This document shows positions 1-7,726 of a DNA stretch of 22,234 nucleotides, in pieces; position 1 is the stretch's first letter, and each line of letters starts with the position of its first letter. The notes below the pieces were generated by a model that had not been told where the DNA came from, made no database searches, and saw nothing but the letters and a program-made list of their open reading frames with translations. Both the position numbers and the translations under genes were made by a program. This stretch comes from Bacillota bacterium. GTDB lineage: Bacteria > Bacillota > Clostridia > Christensenellales > CAG-138. The stretch is taken from the NCBI GenBank assembly GCA_023396535.1, contig JAEWWD010000258.1, forward strand, positions 1-22,234. The letters are read 5' to 3'.

Positions 1-586
1 CATATACGCTGTCCGCCATGGCCTTTACCTGCTTAAGGCTTTCGGCAGCGCCTGTGCGCGGTATGGCGATCTCCATGCCGTCATGTACAATTGCATGCCG
101 CGGGGAGAAATATCCGCCATATATGCCTGCCACCGTATAATCCTGCAACAGTTTCTCATACACTGCGGCGTCCGCTCCGCAATAGAGCGCAATGACGTTT
201 TCCTTTACGTTATAGAAATACGTTACGGGGAATTTGGTATCCACATATACCGTCTTGCCACCATAAACGAGCGCGCTGCCCTGTATCATTGCGATGCACT
301 TGTGCATGGCCCTTTCATCCGCAAGGCGGTACAGAGTAAGCGACTCGCCCTTTTGATTCAGCACGGCGCGTGTTTTCACGCATTTCGGCGCGGAGGCGAA
401 TACAAAGCACGTTTCCACCTCCTTCACGCTGCGCAGCCTTGGGAAAAGCTCGCGCAGCCAATCCCTGTCCGATTCAGTCTTTGCTACGTCTACCACAATG
501 AGTTCCTGAGCGGCAATCGCCTGCATCGGCAGCGCCGTAACAAGCAACAGTGTGCACAGAGCGGCAATCAGCATCCGTTTCATCAT
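1..586 (-). CDS. secreted protein of unknown function, 3' end cut by window edge
   Basis: An open frame of 195 codons runs off the left edge with no stop, so the C-terminus is missing. I do not recognise the family. The start is an ATG at 586 (a second ATG follows directly), preceded by an AAGGGG ribosome binding site about 8 bases upstream. The N-terminus is a clear Sec signal peptide: Lys-Arg at residues 3-4, a hydrophobic core at about 6-18 (LIAALCTLLLVTAL), and an AIAA-type cleavage site near residue 26. The mature part is mixed alpha/beta in character with several cysteines (CFVF, PKCV, HKC, LYCG) and no transmembrane segment in the visible portion. It lies 107 bases downstream of the HtrA-like protease gene on the same strand, separated by a hairpin that overlaps its ribosome binding site. 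It may belong to the same envelope regulon, which is inference from position only. Confidence 0.75.
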   Translation of the reverse strand, partial: MMKRMLIAALCTLLLVTALPMQAIAAQELIVVDVAKTESDRDWLRELFPRLRSVKEVETCFVFASAPKCVKTRAVLNQKGESLTLYRLADERAMHKCIAMIQGSALVYGGKTVYVDTKFPVTYFYNVKENVIALYCGADAAVYEKLLQDYTVAGIYGGYFSPRHAIVHDGMEIAIPRTGAAESLKQVKAMADSVY

Positions 587-637
587 AAAAACGCCCCTTC
601 CATCCATTTCCAATAAAACGGATGAAAAGGGGCGTTT
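587..637 (-). terminator. hairpin with U-tract: htrA terminator or attenuator overlapping the next gene's RBS
   Basis: Two arms pair almost perfectly: 620-637 and 589-605, with one extra or mismatched base, around a loop of about 14 bases. Read on the minus strand, the stem ends in GGGGCG followed by TTTTT at 591-587, which is the form of a Rho-independent terminator for the upstream protease gene. The downstream arm also contains the AAGGGG ribosome binding site of the secreted-protein gene starting at 586, so the same fold would mask that site. Confidence 0.7.
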
Positions 638-693
638 GTCGCATATTCAGACTATTATAAACGACTGTTTACAGTTCGTTCATAGTAGCGGAT

Positions 694-1968
694 TTATTCC
701 TCCATCTCTTCCACGTCGCTGTAGTCCAGCGTACTCATATCCACGAGGTCCACCTGTATCGTCAATTCCTGTCCGTCGCGGGATATGATGAGCTCAATTT
801 GCGAGCCTACCGGCCGTGCATTGACATAACTGGACAGCTCGTTTTTATCCTCAATGCGCATCCCGTCACAGGAAAGTATGATGTCGCCCGGCCTTATACC
901 CGCGGTGTCCGCGGGAGAAGCATGCACTACCGCCACTACCAGAACACCGTTCTGCAGGCCTTTCTCCTCCATCTGCGCCTTGCTAAGCTCCACGATATTC
1001 ACGCCCAGCGCCGCGCGCTCGACATAGCCCTTTGTGATAAGCTGCTCAGTAATCGCGCGTACATCGTTGATAGGCAGCGCAAACCCCAACCCTTCCGCGC
1101 TGATGACGTCGCCATACTCATCGTACCCGGCATTGATTGTCTTTGCGGAATTGATGCCTATTACCTCGCCGCGCATATTCAGCAGCGGACCGCCGCTGTT
1201 GCCAACGTTGATAGCGGCATCCGTCTGAATATAGGTGTTGGTGTGATCGTCGATGGTGATGGTACGGGAGCGGGCGCTGATGATGCCCATCGTGACCGTT
1301 CCCTCCAGGCCGAAGCCAAGCGGATTGCCAACCGCCACGACATAATCGCCCACCCGGATATACTCGGAATCGCCAAGCTTCAATGGTCTGAGGCCGGCGT
1401 AGTCCACTTTGAGCACCGCTACATCGGAAATCGTATCGGAGCCAATGAGTTGGGCTTCCACCTCAGTCCCATCCATCAGCGTGACGGCAAGCGACCCTGC
1501 GCCCGCCACCACGTGCGCGTTTGTGAGGATATACCCTTCCGAGGAGACTATAAAGCCGCTGCCCATGCCCTGCTCGGTGCCTTCGTCCAGGGTGTCGCCC
1601 GCATAATTCAATACGCCTACCACACTCGGAGCCACGGCGTCCACAATGTCCGGGATGGGGTTGCCTGAGGAAGGCAGCATGGGCGCCACGCCGTCCAGCG
1701 TCACCATGGGCCGTTCGGTCGGCAATGGCGTAGGCGCGGCAGGTTGGGCGGATTGATCGGGTTCGGGGCTCTGGGTTTTCTCAGGCTGTTCAGGCAGTAA
1801 GGGCTGCCATGGCTGCTGCGCAGACTGTATCAGCCCCGCAAGCAGCATGCCGATGATGAGGAACACCACCGCCACCGTGACGATAAGCAGCGCAATGCGG
1901 CCCGCGCGGCGAGGCGGCTTTGGTTCATTGGTATCGTCCATGTTGTCGTAATAGTTCTCGAAGCTCAT
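694..1968 (-). CDS. htrA: HtrA/DegP-family membrane-anchored serine protease with PDZ domain
   Basis: A 424-residue HtrA-like protease that would degrade or refold damaged proteins outside the membrane. Domains: a basic cytoplasmic N-terminus, one transmembrane anchor at about 25-47 (ALLIVTVAVVFLIIG), a Pro/Gln/Glu-rich linker to about 90, a trypsin-like domain at about 105-310, and one PDZ domain at about 320-410. The catalytic triad is visible: His152 in LTNAHVV, Asp182 in SDVAVLKV and Ser258 in GNSGGPLLN. The PDZ segment contains the usual PADTAGIRPGDIIL. Length and layout match Gram-positive HtrA proteins. The start ATG at 1968 has an AAGGAG site and overlaps the stop of the sensor kinase gene by four bases (ATGA), implying translational coupling. 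The arrangement resembles CssRS/HtrA or the WalRK operon with its downstream HtrA-type gene, so control by the neighbouring two-component system is likely but inferred. Confidence 0.95.
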   Translation of the reverse strand: MSFENYYDNMDDTNEPKPPRRAGRIALLIVTVAVVFLIIGMLLAGLIQSAQQPWQPLLPEQPEKTQSPEPDQSAQPAAPTPLPTERPMVTLDGVAPMLPSSGNPIPDIVDAVAPSVVGVLNYAGDTLDEGTEQGMGSGFIVSSEGYILTNAHVVAGAGSLAVTLMDGTEVEAQLIGSDTISDVAVLKVDYAGLRPLKLGDSEYIRVGDYVVAVGNPLGFGLEGTVTMGIISARSRTITIDDHTNTYIQTDAAINVGNSGGPLLNMRGEVIGINSAKTINAGYDEYGDVISAEGLGFALPINDVRAITEQLITKGYVERAALGVNIVELSKAQMEEKGLQNGVLVVAVVHASPADTAGIRPGDIILSCDGMRIEDKNELSSYVNARPVGSQIELIISRDGQELTIQVDLVDMSTLDYSDVEEMEE

Positions 1969-3572
1969 TGCCGGTCTCCTTCAGTCTCCCTATGCGGGCT
2001 TTCCGTTTTTGTATCGCCTCGGCGGCGCGCATCCTGCACGTGCTTGAGCGTAAATATAAACAGGGTACCTTCCCCGGGAGTGCTCTCTACCCAGATATTC
2101 TGTCCGTGTTGATCAATGATAACGCGCACGATGGATAATCCGAGCCCCGTGCCGCTCTGCGCGGACGGCGTATGCGCCTTTTCCGCCTTAAAGAACCGTT
2201 CGAACACATGCGGCACGTCCTCCGCGGGAATTCCGCATCCTCTGTCCTGCACGCAAACGGCCGCGGTGCGCCGATCCATCAGGTAAGTTCTGATGGTCAG
2301 TTTCTTCTCAGGCGGAGAAAATTTAATAGCGTTGTCAATCAGATTGCGCAGCACCTGCGCGATCTGGTCCGCGTCCGCTTCCACAAAACAATGCGGCTGC
2401 ATGAGGTCCAGCTCGACATCCAGGCGTTTCTGGTTAACTCGCGCTTCAAACGTAATCAGTGTACGGAGCGCCAGCTCGTTGATATCGAACTGCGTCAGCG
2501 TAAGCGGAACCTGCCCGCTCTCCATGCGCGCAAGATCCAGAAGATTATTGACCATGCCCGTCATACGGCGCGTTTCCGCGGTGACCAGTGCCAGGTATTC
2601 CCCATGCTTTTCCCGGGGAATAGTGCCGTCCTGCATGGCCTCCAGGAACCCGCTGATGGAGGTCAATGGAGAACGAAGCTCATGGCTGACGTTTGCGACA
2701 AAACTTCTTCGCATCTGCTCGAGGTCGTTGAGCTCGTTTGCCATTATATTAAAGCTTTTCGCGAGCTGTGCGACCTCATCCGCACCTTCGTCGCTCAGCC
2801 GCAAATCGAACGCGCCCTTGGAGTAGCGCTGCACGATGCTGTTCATATCGGTGATGGGCCTGGTGATGCGCGTGGTCAGATAATACACGGCCAGTACCGC
2901 CGCGGCTACCGCCATCAACCCGGTCAGCAATACGTCGAGATACACTTGCGTGATGGAAGCCGTAACCGCGCTCATATCAAGGTGCATCAATATCACGCCG
3001 TCCGGTTCGCCGTTGTTGATGACGGCACGGGCCAAGGAAAGCGTGGGCATATCCGTCAACCCGATGAACAAATCGTTCACCAGAATTCCCTGCGCGCTCA
3101 ATTGCGCAGGCTCCTGACCGCCAAGGCTCAGAAGAGGACGTTTGAGAAGCCGCGCGGTTGAATCCCGCGGCCAGACCTCCAGCCCCGGCAGGGTGACCCG
3201 AGGCGGCGTCTCCGTCGCCTGCAGTGTCGGCGCTTCAGCCAGCGCGCCCCACTTTGCCTCGGAAACCTCATCATAAAACGAGCGGATATTGCCCTGCGTA
3301 TCTATGATCTGAATGAGCGCGTCATACTTGCGGGCGACCGTCAGAAGCTCCTCGTTGGCGGCAGGCCGCTTTTCCTCATACACGTATTTTTCAACCAATA
3401 TGGTATTGATCTTCTCTGCCTCGCGGCGCAGGGACTGCTCTTCCTCCTGCAAATACTGGTTATGGAACATACTGGAAACCGTTATTCCCATCAGCAGCAA
3501 AAGGCATAGAATAACGGTCAGGTATGTCGCCAGCATGCGGGAAAACAGGGTTTTGAACAGATCCTTCCTCAT
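1965..3572 (-). CDS. membrane sensor histidine kinase (HAMP, HisKA, HATPase)
   Basis: A 535-residue two-component sensor. Transmembrane segment 1 lies at about 14-34 and segment 2 at about 213-231; the roughly 175-residue region between them is an extracytoplasmic sensor domain with no motif I recognise. A HAMP linker follows at about 232-285 (TRITRPITDM...), then the dimerisation domain with phosphoacceptor His297 in VSHELRSPL. The ATPase domain shows the N box NLIDNAIKFSP (410-420), G1 DRGCGIP (443-449), F box FERFFKA (457-463) and G2 GTGLGLSI (474-481). The gene starts 20 bases after the stop of the response regulator gene. No strong Shine-Dalgarno is visible before the ATG at 3572, so it probably depends on coupling with the regulator. 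The architecture resembles WalK/PhoR/CssS-type kinases; the stimulus cannot be deduced. Confidence 0.93.
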   Translation of the reverse strand: MRKDLFKTLFSRMLATYLTVILCLLLLMGITVSSMFHNQYLQEEEQSLRREAEKINTILVEKYVYEEKRPAANEELLTVARKYDALIQIIDTQGNIRSFYDEVSEAKWGALAEAPTLQATETPPRVTLPGLEVWPRDSTARLLKRPLLSLGGQEPAQLSAQGILVNDLFIGLTDMPTLSLARAVINNGEPDGVILMHLDMSAVTASITQVYLDVLLTGLMAVAAAVLAVYYLTTRITRPITDMNSIVQRYSKGAFDLRLSDEGADEVAQLAKSFNIMANELNDLEQMRRSFVANVSHELRSPLTSISGFLEAMQDGTIPREKHGEYLALVTAETRRMTGMVNNLLDLARMESGQVPLTLTQFDINELALRTLITFEARVNQKRLDVELDLMQPHCFVEADADQIAQVLRNLIDNAIKFSPPEKKLTIRTYLMDRRTAAVCVQDRGCGIPAEDVPHVFERFFKAEKAHTPSAQSGTGLGLSIVRVIIDQHGQNIWVESTPGEGTLFIFTLKHVQDARRRGDTKTESPHRETEGDRQ

Positions 3573-3592
3573 CCGCGTCCGATTCTCGTCCG

Positions 3593-4279
3593 TTACTGAT
3601 CGCGCGCCAGTTCGAATTTATAACCCACGCCCCATACGGTCTTGATCTGCCAGGCTTCGCGTTCCCCCAGCTTTTCGCGGATACGCTTGACATGCACATC
3701 CACCGTGCGGCTATCACCGAAAAAGTCGAATCCCCATACCTGCTCAAGCAACTGCTCACGGGTAAACACCCTGCCTTCGTGCGACGCAAGGAAGTACAGC
3801 AGCTCAATCTCCTTGGGAGGCATTTCAACGACCTTGTCGTCCAAAACCACGGCATAGGTATCGAGTGACACCGTAAGCCCCGGGGCGCTTACCACGCGTT
3901 CCGCCTCAGGCGTGGTGGAGCGGCGCAGTACGGCCTTCACGCGGGCAAGCAGTTCCTTCGCGTCGAAAGGTTTCACCATATAATCGTCCGCCCCAAGATC
4001 CAGCCCCTGTACGCGGTCCAGCGTATCCCCCTTGGCGGTGAGCATAATCACGGGCGTATCGCTTTCCTGGCGAAGCTGATGCAGCACCTTCCAGCCGTCC
4101 AGCCCCGGCAGCATGACGTCGAGCACCACCAGCGCGGGCTTCGCCTCGCGAAACAGCGCAAGCGCCGTATCGCCGCGCTCGCCTACCTGCACGGAGAAGC
4201 CTTCTTTCGTGAGATAGAGCTTTACGATTTCGAGTATGTTCCGGTCATCGTCTATGACCAGTATCGTGTTGTTTTCCAT
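3593..4279 (-). CDS. OmpR/PhoB-family response regulator
   Basis: A 228-residue DNA-binding response regulator, cognate partner of the adjacent kinase by position. The receiver domain (about 5-117) has the acidic pocket DDD at 10-12, phosphoacceptor Asp54 in VVLDVMLPG, the switch threonine Thr81 in MLTAKGD, and Lys103 in MVKPF. The C-terminal winged-helix domain (about 130-225) has the typical EIELLYFLASHEGRVFTREQ region and the recognition stretch SRTVDVHVKRIREKLG. The ATG at 4279 is preceded by a GGAGGGAG ribosome binding site. It lies 36 bases downstream of the DUF523 gene. The closest well-known types are WalR, PhoP and CssR; the sequence alone does not choose among them. Confidence 0.95.
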   Translation of the reverse strand: MENNTILVIDDDRNILEIVKLYLTKEGFSVQVGERGDTALALFREAKPALVVLDVMLPGLDGWKVLHQLRQESDTPVIMLTAKGDTLDRVQGLDLGADDYMVKPFDAKELLARVKAVLRRSTTPEAERVVSAPGLTVSLDTYAVVLDDKVVEMPPKEIELLYFLASHEGRVFTREQLLEQVWGFDFFGDSRTVDVHVKRIREKLGEREAWQIKTVWGVGYKFELARDQ

Positions 4280-4315
4280 CGGTACTCCCTCCGGTTTCCA
4301 ATTCGCGCGTCCCTG

Positions 4316-4750
4316 TTATCTCGCTTCCACCGGTATGCCGTGCTGTTTGAGCAGGGCGGCCGTCACGCCGTCGCCCGCTTTTAACGCGCCGGAAAACGTG
4401 CCGTCGTATATCGCGCCGCAGCCGCACGAGGGGCTGTTCGCTTTGAGTATAGCCCGCTCCGCCCGGCATATGCGGGCCATGTGAAGCGTTTCCGCCGCGC
4501 CCTTTATAAAAGCGGTGGTAACGTCGTCCCCTGTCGTGCTCATAACGCTCGCGGTTCCCGCCAGCGCCGCCGCGCCGTCGCCTCCTATGATTTCAGCGGA
4601 CGGGCGGGGTGTGGCAAGACCGCCAAGCTGTTCGGGGCAAACAGGCACAGCCTGGCCGTTTTGCAGCAATTCGACAAGTTCGGCGTCCGGCCTTGCGCTG
4701 CCGTCATAACGGCAGTGTATGCCGCACAGGCACGCGCTTATCAGTATCAT
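4316..4750 (-). CDS. DUF523 (YbbK-like) small cysteine-rich protein
   Basis: A 144-residue protein that fits the DUF523 family (COG1683) in length and motifs. The N-terminus has LISACLCGIHCRYDG with cysteines at 7, 9 and 13, followed by PVCPEQLGGLATPR (Cys38) and, near the C-terminus, ANSPSCGCG (Cys109 and Cys111). The conserved cysteines suggest metal or Fe-S binding, but no biochemical role for the family is established that I know of. The start at 4750 is chosen because an AAGGGAG site lies six bases upstream. It is the first gene of the cluster that continues into the response regulator, kinase and HtrA genes, with a promoter-like sequence about 100 bases upstream. Its functional connection to that signalling system is unknown. 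Confidence 0.85.
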   Translation of the reverse strand: MILISACLCGIHCRYDGSARPDAELVELLQNGQAVPVCPEQLGGLATPRPSAEIIGGDGAAALAGTASVMSTTGDDVTTAFIKGAAETLHMARICRAERAILKANSPSCGCGAIYDGTFSGALKAGDGVTAALLKQHGIPVEAR

Positions 4751-4772
4751 ACCATACTCCCTTCCCGTTCGA

Positions 4773-4828
4773 GCCTGAAAATGTGAAACTTACTATGAAT
4801 TTTCTATGGCAGATCCGCTTTTTCAGGC
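4773..4828 (-). other. long-loop inverted repeat in the DUF523 gene leader
   Basis: The nine bases GCCTGAAAA at 4773-4781 are exactly complementary to TTTTCAGGC at 4820-4828. They lie within the roughly 95-base untranslated leader between the candidate promoter and the DUF523 start codon. No known riboswitch signature was recognised, and the 38-base loop makes this a weak structural call. Confidence 0.35.
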
Positions 4829-4851
4829 GGCGGACAGACCCGCGTGCTCTT

Positions 4852-4879
4852 ATTATACATCACCTCGCAAAAATTACCA
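4852..4879 (-). promoter_or_regulatory. candidate promoter for the DUF523/two-component/htrA operon
   Basis: On the minus strand a perfect TATAAT -10 box (4852-4857) is preceded by a poor -35 (TGGTAA, 4874-4879) at 16-base spacing. Transcription would start near 4846, giving a leader of about 95 bases before the DUF523 start. The weak -35 suggests that an activator may be needed. Confidence 0.5.
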
Positions 4880-4924
4880 GACGCACATAAATCCGCGTGT
4901 TTATCGATTGGAGCTATCCTAATT

Positions 4925-4961
4925 ACAAAAGAGGGCCGCCTCGTAATACCGAGACAGCCCT
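4925..4961 (-). terminator. Rho-independent terminator after dhaL
   Basis: On the minus strand the arms AGGGCTGTCTCG and CGAGGCGGCCCT pair with a small internal mismatch around a short loop, followed by CTTTT. It sits 22 bases beyond the dhaL stop and closes the ABC transporter/Dha kinase operon. Confidence 0.8.
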
Positions 4962-4982
4962 GCTTCTAATCGTTGTGAGTAC

Positions 4983-5618
4983 TTAAGCGCAAATGGTCTC
5001 TTTCCAAGCCTGCATGATGTACATGCCCACCGTAGCGCCCTGGTCCGGCGTACCCAGCACTTTGTCGCCAAAGAATACGCCGCGGCCGAATGCGGCCAGC
5101 ATGTTCTTGGTGGACTCCACGCCGTCTTCGGCGGCTTTGAGCGCCGCTGTGGCGGCCTCGGCGAGCGGAACTCCCCCGTCGCGCGCCGTCTCCAGATACC
5201 GCGCCGCGGGATACAGGGCGTCGATGATGGTACGGTCGCCCGGTTTTGCCTTGCCGCGCTCCATCAGCCCCACGACGAACTGATCCACAAACATGGCAAG
5301 CTCCGCGACCCGCATGGATTCCACGCCTTTGAGCGCCTTAGCGACCTTCATGAAGCCGGAACCGACCAACGTACCCATTGTGGAAGGCACCGCCTTGGCG
5401 ATGGTCATACCGGCCAGCATAAACAGCTTGCCGAGATCCGTCTCGTCTGTTCCATGAACGGCCTCTTTTGCTTTGGAAAAGCCGGCGGTCATGGTCAGGC
5501 CCAGATCGCCGTCGCCCAGGGCGGCGTCCATCTCGGTCAGGTGATCCTTATTCTCCGCCATGATGTCCGACGCTTTGTCAAAGAAGCGGATGACATCCAG
5601 TCTGCCAATGGTATCCAT
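4983..5618 (-). CDS. dhaL: dihydroxyacetone kinase-type subunit DhaL (nucleotide-binding)
   Basis: This subunit binds the ADP/ATP-Mg centre and passes phosphate to the ketose held by DhaK. With the start at 5618 it has 211 residues, the normal DhaL length. Residues 31-40 carry DAALGDGDLG, in which Asp31, Asp36 and Asp38 correspond to the Mg-coordinating aspartates of E. coli DhaL; the usual GDGDHG histidine is Leu here. Later blocks MTIAKAVPSTMGTL and GDRTIIDALYPAA are family-typical. The ATG at 5618 is preferred over an upstream in-frame start at 5642, because it follows the dhaK stop by one base and has an AGGAG site inside the end of dhaK. No dhaM (the PTS phosphodonor) is present in the window, so the pair may use ATP directly, as described for erythrulose-type kinases. 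The substrate could be dihydroxyacetone or a ketotetrose. Confidence 0.9.
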   Translation of the reverse strand: MDTIGRLDVIRFFDKASDIMAENKDHLTEMDAALGDGDLGLTMTAGFSKAKEAVHGTDETDLGKLFMLAGMTIAKAVPSTMGTLVGSGFMKVAKALKGVESMRVAELAMFVDQFVVGLMERGKAKPGDRTIIDALYPAARYLETARDGGVPLAEAATAALKAAEDGVESTKNMLAAFGRGVFFGDKVLGTPDQGATVGMYIMQAWKETICA

Positions 5619-5619
5619 A

Positions 5620-6624
5620 TTACAGCTGCTCCTGTGATACAAAAGGCGTGCGGCAGGGCATGGAGAGATATTTCTTCAGCTCGTCGTCCAGCTTGAGCAG
5701 ACTGACGGACATCCCCGCCATATCCATGGAGGTTGCGTATTCGCCGACATACGCTTTGAACGCCTTGATGCCCTTTTCGGCCAGTATCTCGTGCACGCGG
5801 CGGTAAACGATGTACAGCTCTTCAAGCGGCGTAGCCCCCAGACCGTTGACCAGTACCGCCACTTCGTCGCCGCTCTCATAGGGCAGATCGGGCAGTATGC
5901 GATCCAGCATTTCCCCGACTATAACGTCCACGGGACGAATGGGGGCCTTTTCAATGCCCGGCTCGCCGTGGATGCCCATACCCATTTCCATGTTGCCCGG
6001 GGCGATTTCAAAATTCGCTTTGCCGTTTTCAGGTATGATGCAGGGGGTAAGTGCCACGCCCATCGTGCGAACGTTATCGGCCGCCTTCTGCGCGATACGC
6101 GCAACTTCCTCAAGCGGAAGCATGGCGTCCGCCGCGCCGCCCGCGCACTTGAACACGAAGAATATACCGGCCACGCCGCGACGCTTATTCTCCTTGCCCT
6201 TGGGCGCCGAAGCGACATCCTCGCCCGCCACGACCTGCATGACCTTGATATCTTCGAACTCCGCCATTTCCTTTGCCATATCGAAGTTCATGATATCGCC
6301 GCCGTAATTGCCGTAAATGTACAGCACGCCGGCGCCGCTGTCGATTTCCTTGGTAATCTGGAGCATCTGATCCGCACTGGGGGACTGGAATACGCCGCCG
6401 ATGCTCGCGCCGTCCAGCATGCCGTCTCCCACATAGCCCATGAACAAAGGCAGATGGCCGGAGCCGCCGCCCGTGGCGATGCCAACCTTGCCGGGCTTTT
6501 TCTTCGCGGTTACATAACAACGAAGGTCATCGTTTATGATTTTGACCTTGTCCGGATGCGCGGCCAATACGCCTTTGAGCATTTCATCCACGTAATTTTC
6601 AGGTTTGTTTAACAATCTCTGCAT
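5620..6624 (-). CDS. dhaK: dihydroxyacetone kinase-type subunit DhaK (ketose-binding)
   Basis: A 334-residue DhaK. It binds the ketose covalently as a hemiaminal through a histidine; here that is His219 in GMGIHGEPG. The other active-site residues are also present: His57 in TGGGSGHLPLF and Asp110 in YGNYGGDIMNF. The length equals the normal 330-360 residues and the protein looks complete and functional. The ATG at 6624 has an AAGGAGG site at good spacing. It is the fifth of six genes of the transporter operon, 44 bases after the permease, and is followed immediately by dhaL. The context of a sugar ABC importer and a ribulokinase-like enzyme, without glycerol genes, argues for a role on an imported or derived short ketose rather than classical glycerol fermentation; this is inference. 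Confidence 0.93.
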   Translation of the reverse strand: MQRLLNKPENYVDEMLKGVLAAHPDKVKIINDDLRCYVTAKKKPGKVGIATGGGSGHLPLFMGYVGDGMLDGASIGGVFQSPSADQMLQITKEIDSGAGVLYIYGNYGGDIMNFDMAKEMAEFEDIKVMQVVAGEDVASAPKGKENKRRGVAGIFFVFKCAGGAADAMLPLEEVARIAQKAADNVRTMGVALTPCIIPENGKANFEIAPGNMEMGMGIHGEPGIEKAPIRPVDVIVGEMLDRILPDLPYESGDEVAVLVNGLGATPLEELYIVYRRVHEILAEKGIKAFKAYVGEYATSMDMAGMSVSLLKLDDELKKYLSMPCRTPFVSQEQL

Positions 6625-6668
6625 GGAATGACGCCTCCTTGTGTGTTTAGTATCGACTGTGAGCCGGC

Positions 6669-7724
6669 TTATTTTGCAGCAGCAGCCGTCTTTTTTCTGT
6701 GCTCCCTGTTTTTATTGCCGTAATAGTTGATGATCAGCGTCGCGATTAGCACCGCGCCCCATACGAATGTCTTGAAATATGAGTCCGCGCGCATGATATT
6801 GAAGCCGCTCGAAAGGAACTGCAGCGTCAGTATCGCCATGACGACGCCCGTCACCTTTCCAAAGCCGCCGCTCGGATTTACGCCGCCCAACACCGCCACG
6901 AGAATGCACTGCAGCGTGTAGGATGAACCGTAGTCGGCTTTTGCGGAGATGGTACGCGAGGACATGATAACGCCGGCAATCGCCGAGAGCAGGCCGCCGA
7001 GCATAAACGCCTTGATGACGTCTCTTTTGGTGGCGATGCCTGTAAAGCGCGCCGCTTTCTCGTTAGTGCCCAACAGATATATTTCCAGACCAAATTTCAT
7101 TTTCTGAAGCACCAGCGTACACAGACCGGCAACCACTATGAATATGACCGTCGGAATGGGGATGCCCAGCAGCTTGCCCGCGCCGATGATCTCATACCCC
7201 TCGGGAAGGCCGAACACCGCGGAACCGCTGGTGAGGAAAATACCGATACCGGAGTACATTTCCAATGTGCCCAATGTCGCAAGCATGGCGGGAATGCCTA
7301 CTTTCGCGACCAGGAAACCGTTGAGCGCACCGCAGGCCAAGCCCACAGTCAACGCCACCAGTATTCCCACGACAATGGCGCCGAAATTGCCCATAGAGGG
7401 CGCCAGCGCGATCATGGTATATGCGGAAACTATGGCGCTCAGGTTGCCAATGCCCAGTACGGAAAGATCAATGCCGCCCATCAGCATGGCGATCATGACG
7501 CCAATGGAGAACAGCCCGATTTCAGGGAACTGATACGCCATGGACATGAAATTCTTGCTGGTAAGGTAAAGCTCGGGATTGAGCAGCGCCATCAATACAA
7601 ACGATACGACCATGATCACGCTCAGCCGCACAAGATTGCCGTCAAACAGCAAATCGCTGCGGATGCCGCTCAGACCGATCGGCAGTCTCTTTTTAGGCTC
7701 GTTTACGTTATTCTGCCGTTCCAC
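6669..7724 (-). CDS. RbsC-type sugar ABC transporter permease (second of two)
   Basis: A roughly 351-residue inner-membrane permease of the ribose/galactose/AI-2 import family (BPD_transp_2). It is strongly hydrophobic with about eight to ten membrane segments. The family signature GGIDLSVLGIGNLSA appears near residue 85-100, and the cytoplasmic coupling loop has GTNEKAARFTGI. The start is best placed at the GTG at 7724: an AAGGAGG lies seven bases upstream, whereas a TTG at 7730 abuts the Shine-Dalgarno. This GTG follows the TGA of the preceding permease by two bases, so translation is coupled. The N-terminus is hydrophilic and the C-terminus Lys/Ala-rich. It pairs with the adjacent permease as a heterodimer, as in LsrCD. 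Confidence 0.92.
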   Translation of the reverse strand: MERQNNVNEPKKRLPIGLSGIRSDLLFDGNLVRLSVIMVVSFVLMALLNPELYLTSKNFMSMAYQFPEIGLFSIGVMIAMLMGGIDLSVLGIGNLSAIVSAYTMIALAPSMGNFGAIVVGILVALTVGLACGALNGFLVAKVGIPAMLATLGTLEMYSGIGIFLTSGSAVFGLPEGYEIIGAGKLLGIPIPTVIFIVVAGLCTLVLQKMKFGLEIYLLGTNEKAARFTGIATKRDVIKAFMLGGLLSAIAGVIMSSRTISAKADYGSSYTLQCILVAVLGGVNPSGGFGKVTGVVMAILTLQFLSSGFNIMRADSYFKTFVWGAVLIATLIINYYGNKNREHRKKTAAAAK

Positions 7725-7726
7725 TG

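Noticed and set aside
5619..5642. Upstream start of DhaL overlapping dhaK
   Set aside because: The extra eight residues are not typical of DhaL, and the ATG at 5618 has an AGGAG site and the usual stop-start coupling.
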